Source: Clostridiales bacterium (GTDB lineage: Bacteria; Bacillota; Clostridia; Oscillospirales; Oscillospiraceae). From it: a stretch of 64,000 bases of DNA. The notes under the pieces are model-generated. The model was not told where the DNA came from. It ran no database searches and worked only from the letters and a program-made list of their open reading frames with translations. This document shows positions 63,746 through 64,000 of this stretch, one piece after another (position 1 is the stretch's first letter; each line of letters begins with the position of its first letter). Where the stretch lies: contig DYCR01000004.1 of assembly GCA_019418025.1 (NCBI GenBank), forward strand, positions 1 through 64,000. Direction: 5' to 3'. Position numbers and translations under genes: made by a program.

Positions 63746-64000
63746 ATGGAAAAACTGCTTTCTTTTCTAAAATCCATTCCGGAATATAATCAGGCCGTTC
63801 AGGCTCTGGCACAAAACCAGACCACTGCCGTCACCGGCTTGGGTCAGATCAACCGCAGTCATTTGATTGCAGGGCTGTATCAGGACCTGAACCGTCCGGT
63901 GGTGCTGGTGTGTCAGGACGACATGACCGCCAAGCGGCTGCAGCAGGAGCTGTCCGCCTTTCTCGGCTTCACCGCCCCCATCCTGCCCGGGCGGGAGCTG
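63746..64000 (+). CDS. mfd: transcription-repair coupling factor Mfd, N-terminal part (cut by window end)
   Basis: The first 85 residues are present, starting MEKLLSFLKSIPEYNQAVQA and including TAVTGLGQINRSHLIAGLY and PVVLVCQDDMTAKRLQQELS (each within family variation). This is the UvrB-like N-terminal domain that recruits UvrA. The complete protein would be a translocase of over 1,100 residues that removes stalled RNA polymerase. AAGGTGG precedes the ATG. Identification is supported by position after pth. Confidence 0.85.
   Translation, partial: MEKLLSFLKSIPEYNQAVQALAQNQTTAVTGLGQINRSHLIAGLYQDLNRPVVLVCQDDMTAKRLQQELSAFLGFTAPILPGREL

Overview
The window reads as chromosome of a Gram-positive, anaerobic Clostridia-type bacterium, most likely a gut member of the Oscillospiraceae/Ruminococcaceae. 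Reasons: GC-rich coding DNA with AT-rich intergenic gaps and sigma-A type promoters, strong AGGAGG ribosome sites, tRNAs that encode their CCA ends, Gram-positive-type LexA boxes, S-layer-homology proteins, the pth-mfd gene pair, rubredoxin, and LplB/YtcP-type sugar transporters. The species assignment is inference.

Layout. 1-6.7 kb: a candidate structured RNA, the polyamine transporter potABCD, a damage-inducible Y-family polymerase with its YolD-like partner, and rubredoxin. 6.9-11.6 kb: brnQ, a MoxR ATPase/VWA pair, lrgAB. 11.7-14.9 kb: two SLH surface-protein genes, two tRNAs, a tRNA-Trp-derived direct repeat that looks like the ends of a small integrated islet, and the first copy of a structured dispersed element. 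15-19.4 kb: an exonuclease, copper resistance (csoR, copA fused in frame to copZ) and the second copy of that element. 19.4-21.8 kb: an ABC transporter.

21.9-54.1 kb is mostly a glycan-use region whose theme is sulfated, uronic-acid-containing glycans such as glycosaminoglycans: GH2 beta-galactosidase, heparinase II/III-family lyase, a six-gene operon (binding protein, two permeases, sulfatase, GH43-like enzyme, GH2) beside an AraC sensor-regulator, two further sulfatases, KduI, a discoidin-like protein, a GntR regulator, KduD and a GH88 unsaturated glucuronyl hydrolase. No enzyme in it has a visible signal peptide, so I infer that oligosaccharides are imported, then desulfated and cleaved in the cytoplasm. 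The unsaturated uronate released by GH88 would pass through KduI and KduD to 2-keto-3-deoxygluconate. A shared promoter/operator module links the lyase gene to the kdu genes 27 kb away. Between these lie a methyltransferase, tandem leucine-rich-repeat lipoproteins, an acetyltransferase, and a yheO-like regulator/ridA/malY group.

54.2-64 kb holds a deacetylase-like surface protein, a DUF1653 protein, DNA repair genes (uvrB, radC, uvrA), a histidine-kinase-like protein lacking the phospho-accepting His, pth and the start of mfd.

The least explained signals are: the two-copy element with compensatory base changes sitting between duplicated terminator hairpins; the 56-bp tRNA-Trp repeat with paired 11-mers at both ends; a riboswitch-like leader before the second SLH gene; and the GntR-type operator shared by three promoters.
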